This document shows, one piece after another, positions 15,637-18,509 of a stretch of DNA of 18,509 nucleotides. Made by a program: the position numbers and the translations under genes. The first letter of the stretch is position 1. Each line of letters begins with the position of its first letter. The notes beneath the pieces are model-generated. The model was not told the origin of the DNA and searched no databases. It saw nothing but the letters and a program-made list of their open reading frames with translations. The stretch covers positions 1 through 18,509 of the forward strand of contig DIYR01000024.1 of the NCBI GenBank assembly GCA_002429085.1. The letters are read 5' to 3'. This stretch comes from Flavobacteriales bacterium UBA6049. Its GTDB lineage: Bacteria; Bacteroidota; Bacteroidia; Flavobacteriales_G; Salibacteraceae.

Positions 15637-16261
15637 GTTTCTGTAGCACAACATACTGGAAAAGTCCGCTCAATGCAGCGGGCTTTTTTTGTTTTACTTC
15701 AAGAGATGTTTGTGAAACGATCGTGTTTACATCTCTAGTGATAGACGTAGCTAAAATAGACGCAGGGATATTTATGAGCTTTCGTAATACGGTAGACTTT
15801 TCACTTGAGGCAAATTTATCCATTACTAAAATTTTACCTCCTAGCTTTGTAACACGTTCTGCTTCTTGAAGAGCTAAAACAGGATTTGGAATAACAGCCA
15901 GAATAAGATGTAGAATGACCACGTCAAAAGTTTCGTTTTCGAACATTAAAGATTGGCCATTCATTAATTGTGGATGAACTTCTGGCTTGTTTCTTGAGCG
16001 TAATTGCATGAGTAAAAGCATTCCTGGTGCAATATCAATAGCGTCTACATGCTTAACCTTGGGCAAATGTCGAAAGTCTAAACCGCTTCCAGCACCTAAG
16101 ATTAAAACATGTTCATTACCATTCCAATTCAATTGGTTAATAGAGTGCTTTCTCATAGGAGCAAATGGAGCTGCAACTAGGTCGTAAATAGGAAGGTACA
16201 GGGTGTACCTAATTGCGTTCCAAATAGATCCAAAGCCAGATCGTTGTTTCGATCTTGTCAT
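15626..16261 (-). CDS. Class I SAM-dependent methyltransferase
   Basis: This is a 211-residue protein with a Rossmann methyltransferase fold. Motif I is VLILGAGSGLDFRHL (residues 52-66). The acidic end of strand 2 is HVDAIDIAPGML (D76). A later block FENETFDVVILHLILAVIPN (107-126) and ERVTKLGGKILVMDKF (135-150) match motifs of the Methyltransf_11/UbiE-like group. The substrate is unknown; phospholipid or quinone methylation would fit the group and the neighbour but is only a guess. The ATG overlaps the ndh stop by 4 nt (ATGA type), so the two genes are co-transcribed. The last residues (KPAALSGLFQYVVLQKPMA) are encoded across the opposing gene's terminator and stop codon. Confidence 0.88.
   Translation of the reverse strand: MTRSKQRSGFGSIWNAIRYTLYLPIYDLVAAPFAPMRKHSINQLNWNGNEHVLILGAGSGLDFRHLPKVKHVDAIDIAPGMLLLMQLRSRNKPEVHPQLMNGQSLMFENETFDVVILHLILAVIPNPVLALQEAERVTKLGGKILVMDKFASSEKSTVLRKLINIPASILATSITRDVNTIVSQTSLEVKQKKPAALSGLFQYVVLQKPMA
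15661..15690 (+). terminator. Terminator of the CxxCH protein gene, inside the opposing CDS
   Basis: A stem of 10 bp with one G-T pair (AAAGTCCGCT at 15661-15670 with AGCGGGCTTT at 15677-15686) has the 6-nt loop CAATGC, and the T run extends to 15690. It lies 25 nt after the plus-strand stop codon and within the minus-strand methyltransferase coding sequence. Confidence 0.88.
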
Positions 16262-17550
16262 ACCATTTCTTCAGCTTTTTGCTTACGCTTAAATGGCCTG
16301 ATAATTAAACGAGCTCCCTTATCGTATTGCACATATGCCCAAGACCAATTAATAAATGTAACAGCCTTATTTCTAAAGCCAACCAAAGCCATTAAATGCA
16401 CAAACATCCAAATCATCCAAGCTAGAATCCCTCCTAAATGCACGCCAGGTAAATCAGCTACAGCCTTGTTTCTACCAATAGTGGCTAAAGACCCTTTGTC
16501 GCTATACTTAAATGGTTTTAGGTTTTGATTTTTAATCATTCTATTCAAGTTCTTAGCTAGTAGCCTTCCTTGTTGAATAGAAGGTTGAGCGACCATAGGA
16601 TGTCCATTTGGGAAGTCTTTAGTGGTCATCAGAGCCACATCACCAACTGCAAAAACATTGGTGAAACCCTCTACTTGGTTGAATTCGTTTACAAGAATTC
16701 TTCCACCTCTACCTTTTGATGATTCTGGTAGTCCTGGGATACCCGCTGCTTGAACTCCAGCAGCCCAAATCAAGAATTGCGATTGCAATTCTTTACCAGA
16801 ACTTGTTTTAATAGTTAGGCCATCATAATCTTGAACAAGTGTGTCTAACCACACATGAACCCCTAGGCCTGTTAAATAATCGTATGCTTTTTTACCAGAA
16901 GATTCACTCATAGCAGCTAACAAACGTGGAGCTGCCTCAATTAAGTGAATTTGCATTCTTCTGATGTCAAGATCAGGGTAGTCGTTTGGTAAAATGTGAT
17001 TCTTTAGCTCGGCCATAGCACCAGCTAACTCTGTACCCGTAGGTCCACCACCTACAATTACAAAATTCATTAAACTCTCACGCTCCGCAACTTCGCTAGC
17101 TAATAATGCTTGCTCAAAGTTTTGCAGAAATAAGCTTCTTAAATCCAATGCTTCTGGAACGCTTTTCATTCCCATTCCATTAGATGCAATTTCTTCGTTG
17201 CCAAAGAAGTTGGTTTTAGAACCAGTGGCTATCACAAGGTAGTCGTAATTCAAATCTCCTTGCGAAGTTTCTATGCTCTGCAAATGAGTGTGAATATGTT
17301 CTACTTCAGCCATCCTGAAGAAAAAATTCTGTTGGCCTTCAAAAACCTTGCGAATAGGGTAGGCAATAGAATCTGGTTCTAAGCCAGCTGTAGCAACTTG
17401 GTACAACAGGGGTTGAAATGTGTGGTAGTTATGCCGATCAATTAAAACTACTTGAAACGGTTTGTTCTTCAGTTTTTTAGCGAGTTGAAGTCCTCCAAAT
17501 CCACCTCCAATGATGACCACCCTTGGAAGGTTACTCTCCGGGATATGCAT
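16258..17550 (-). CDS. ndh: Type II NADH:quinone oxidoreductase (NDH-2)
   Basis: This is a 430-residue flavoprotein of usual NDH-2 length. The FAD-binding start is VVIIGGGFGGLQLAKKL (11-27), and the NADH-binding motif is FVIVGGGPTGTELAGAM (163-179). The second FAD contact is NVFAVGDVAL (298-307), and AQPSIQQG (321-328) corresponds to the quinone-site motif AQxAxQ. The C-terminal part (about 372-410) is hydrophobic and aromatic (GGILAWMIWMFVHLMALVGF) and ends in a basic tail, as expected for membrane attachment. It oxidises cytoplasmic NADH and reduces quinone, presumably menaquinone, without pumping protons. It is first in an operon with the methyltransferase and divergent from the MFS gene. 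Confidence 0.95.
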   Translation of the reverse strand: MHIPESNLPRVVIIGGGFGGLQLAKKLKNKPFQVVLIDRHNYHTFQPLLYQVATAGLEPDSIAYPIRKVFEGQQNFFFRMAEVEHIHTHLQSIETSQGDLNYDYLVIATGSKTNFFGNEEIASNGMGMKSVPEALDLRSLFLQNFEQALLASEVAERESLMNFVIVGGGPTGTELAGAMAELKNHILPNDYPDLDIRRMQIHLIEAAPRLLAAMSESSGKKAYDYLTGLGVHVWLDTLVQDYDGLTIKTSSGKELQSQFLIWAAGVQAAGIPGLPESSKGRGGRILVNEFNQVEGFTNVFAVGDVALMTTKDFPNGHPMVAQPSIQQGRLLAKNLNRMIKNQNLKPFKYSDKGSLATIGRNKAVADLPGVHLGGILAWMIWMFVHLMALVGFRNKAVTFINWSWAYVQYDKGARLIIRPFKRKQKAEEMV

Positions 17551-17613
17551 TTCAAAAAAATGTTTGTTCGAAGTTAGTAGATTCTGGTGGTTGGTTACTG
17601 TCTATTTCTGTAC

Positions 17614-17628
17614 ATTCGAATATCGAAT
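17614..17628. promoter_or_regulatory. Palindrome between divergent ndh and MFS genes
   Basis: ATTCGA-ATA-TCGAAT is a perfect inverted repeat with 6-bp arms and a 3-bp centre. It is followed by short AATCC-like direct repeats (about 17626-17646). It sits in the 125-nt gap between the two start codons and could be an operator. On the minus strand TATTTTTG (17650-17643) matches the -7 consensus but lies about 93 nt from the ndh ATG and has no TTG partner. Confidence 0.3.
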
Positions 17629-17675
17629 CAATCCAATCCAATCAAAAATATTCACGTGTCATTCATCGTTACCTG

Positions 17676-18509
17676 ATGCTGTTTTTATTGGCCTTAGCTA
17701 GTGAATCAGTTTTTATTCTGCCATTTGTGCTTCCAAGAGTTTTTCGACCTACATTTTTGTCAGTATTTGATGTCTCAAACTTTGAATTAGGTACCGCATT
17801 TTCAGCTTATGGAATTGCAGCAATGATAGCTTACTTATTCGGAGGGCCTTTAGCAGATCGCTACTCTCCAAAGTTACTATTGGCGATATCATTGATCTTA
17901 ACAGGTATTAGTGGCTTTTATATGGCTGCCGTTCCGGGTTTGCCACAACTAGTTATGTTGTATGTACTATGGGGTATTAGCACCATCTTGTTTTTTTGGT
18001 CTGCTTCTATGAAGGCCGTTAGAGCAGTGTTATTTGAATCTCCAGGTAAAGCCTATGGAAGCGTAGATGCTGTTAGAGGTTTGTTGGCAGCCGTTATTGC
18101 TTCTGTTTCTGTGTGGGTACTGGCTTTATTTCTTCCAACTGAAGTAGAGTTGGCAACTAGAGAAGAGCAGAAAGAGGCGTTTAGTTTGGTAATTGCAGCC
18201 TTTAGTGTCTTCATTATAGTAGTTGGAATATTGGTTTGGGTGTTTCTTCGTATACCAGAAGTTAGCGGAGCTTCCACAGGTGCATTTTCATGGCATTCGG
18301 TTCGAACCTTTGCCAAAAACCGCTTACTCTGGCTGCAAGCTGTTGTTGTGCTTTGTGCATATGTTGGATACAAATCAACAGATGACTTTTCTTTATTAGC
18401 TTACGATGTATTTGGGATGAACGAAATACAATCTTCTTACTTAGCAAGCATAAGTTTTTGGATGAGGCCAGTTGGTGCATTTTTAGCTGGAATAATCTCT
18501 GATAGAATG
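17676..18509 (+). CDS. Major facilitator superfamily transporter, C-terminus cut by window edge
   Basis: The plus-strand frame from the ATG at 17676 is open to the right edge (278 codons). The translation is strongly hydrophobic, with about seven membrane segments visible. MFS motif A is present between TM2 and TM3 as GGPLADRYSPK (residues 56-66), and a second-half counterpart begins at the edge (AGIISDRM). The block FELGTAFSAYGIAAMIAYLF and the loop EVELATREEQKEAF suggest a YihN-like or sugar/anion-type MFS protein, but I cannot name a substrate. The first membrane segment begins at residue 1, which is unusually early. No ATG, GTG or TTG occurs in frame between 17550 and 17676, so a rare ATT start at 17661 (adding IHRYL) is possible. 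It is divergent from ndh. Confidence 0.82.
   Translation, partial: MLFLLALASESVFILPFVLPRVFRPTFLSVFDVSNFELGTAFSAYGIAAMIAYLFGGPLADRYSPKLLLAISLILTGISGFYMAAVPGLPQLVMLYVLWGISTILFFWSASMKAVRAVLFESPGKAYGSVDAVRGLLAAVIASVSVWVLALFLPTEVELATREEQKEAFSLVIAAFSVFIIVVGILVWVFLRIPEVSGASTGAFSWHSVRTFAKNRLLWLQAVVVLCAYVGYKSTDDFSLLAYDVFGMNEIQSSYLASISFWMRPVGAFLAGIISDRM

Noticed and set aside
18053..18480. Two minus-strand open frames opposite the MFS gene
   Set aside because: The plus-strand frame reads as a clear MFS membrane protein. The antisense frames are Thr/Ala-rich or basic without domain features.

Overview
The window reads as chromosomal DNA of a low-GC member of the Bacteroidota, probably the Flavobacteriia or a near relative. 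The evidence is a TonB-dependent receptor with an N-terminal carboxypeptidase-regulatory-like domain, an OmpA/PD40 protein with PorE-like domain order, a LruC-domain lipoprotein, a secreted CxxCH protein with a type IX secretion (T9SS) C-terminal signal, no clear Shine-Dalgarno sequences, and at least one good Bacteroidota-type promoter (TTG-N19-TAnnTTTG). Genus or species cannot be named from this sequence alone.

Layout. Positions 1-10975 are almost entirely minus-strand. Read in the direction of transcription (right to left) they hold: recR with a two-part glycosyltransferase (1-nt gap); a lipoyl-bearing 2-oxo acid dehydrogenase E2 with its own promoter and a terminator; the large OmpA/PD40 envelope protein, ended by a strong terminator; a tight three-gene run of DEDDh exonuclease, FAA hydrolase and AraC-type regulator; and the N-terminal 736 residues of a TonB-dependent receptor that leaves the window. 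From 11041 the plus strand carries a sodium:solute symporter, a LruC/DUF4114 lipoprotein and a T9SS-exported CxxCH protein, each followed by its own hairpin terminator. A minus-strand pair (type II NADH dehydrogenase, then a SAM methyltransferase with a 4-nt overlap) converges on the last of these, overlapping it by 11 nt. A major-facilitator transporter, divergent from ndh, runs off the right edge.

How it fits together. Most of the genes are core or envelope functions: DNA repair (recR), central carbon or branched-chain oxidation (E2), respiratory NADH oxidation (ndh), surface glycan synthesis (GT2) and outer-membrane structure and uptake (TonB receptor, OmpA/PD40, LruC lipoprotein, T9SS cargo). 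I see no mobile element, CRISPR array, tRNA, rRNA or phage gene, and no clear defence or biosynthetic island.

The points most worth a second look are: a tandem pair of 16-bp dyad elements 19 bp apart just upstream of the LruC lipoprotein; a plus-strand terminator embedded in the coding sequence of the opposing methyltransferase; the GT2 protein fused to what looks like a polyprenyl-phosphate sugar transferase lacking its catalytic core; and the terminator that nearly fills the gap in front of the exonuclease operon. I did not find a convincing new multi-gene system.
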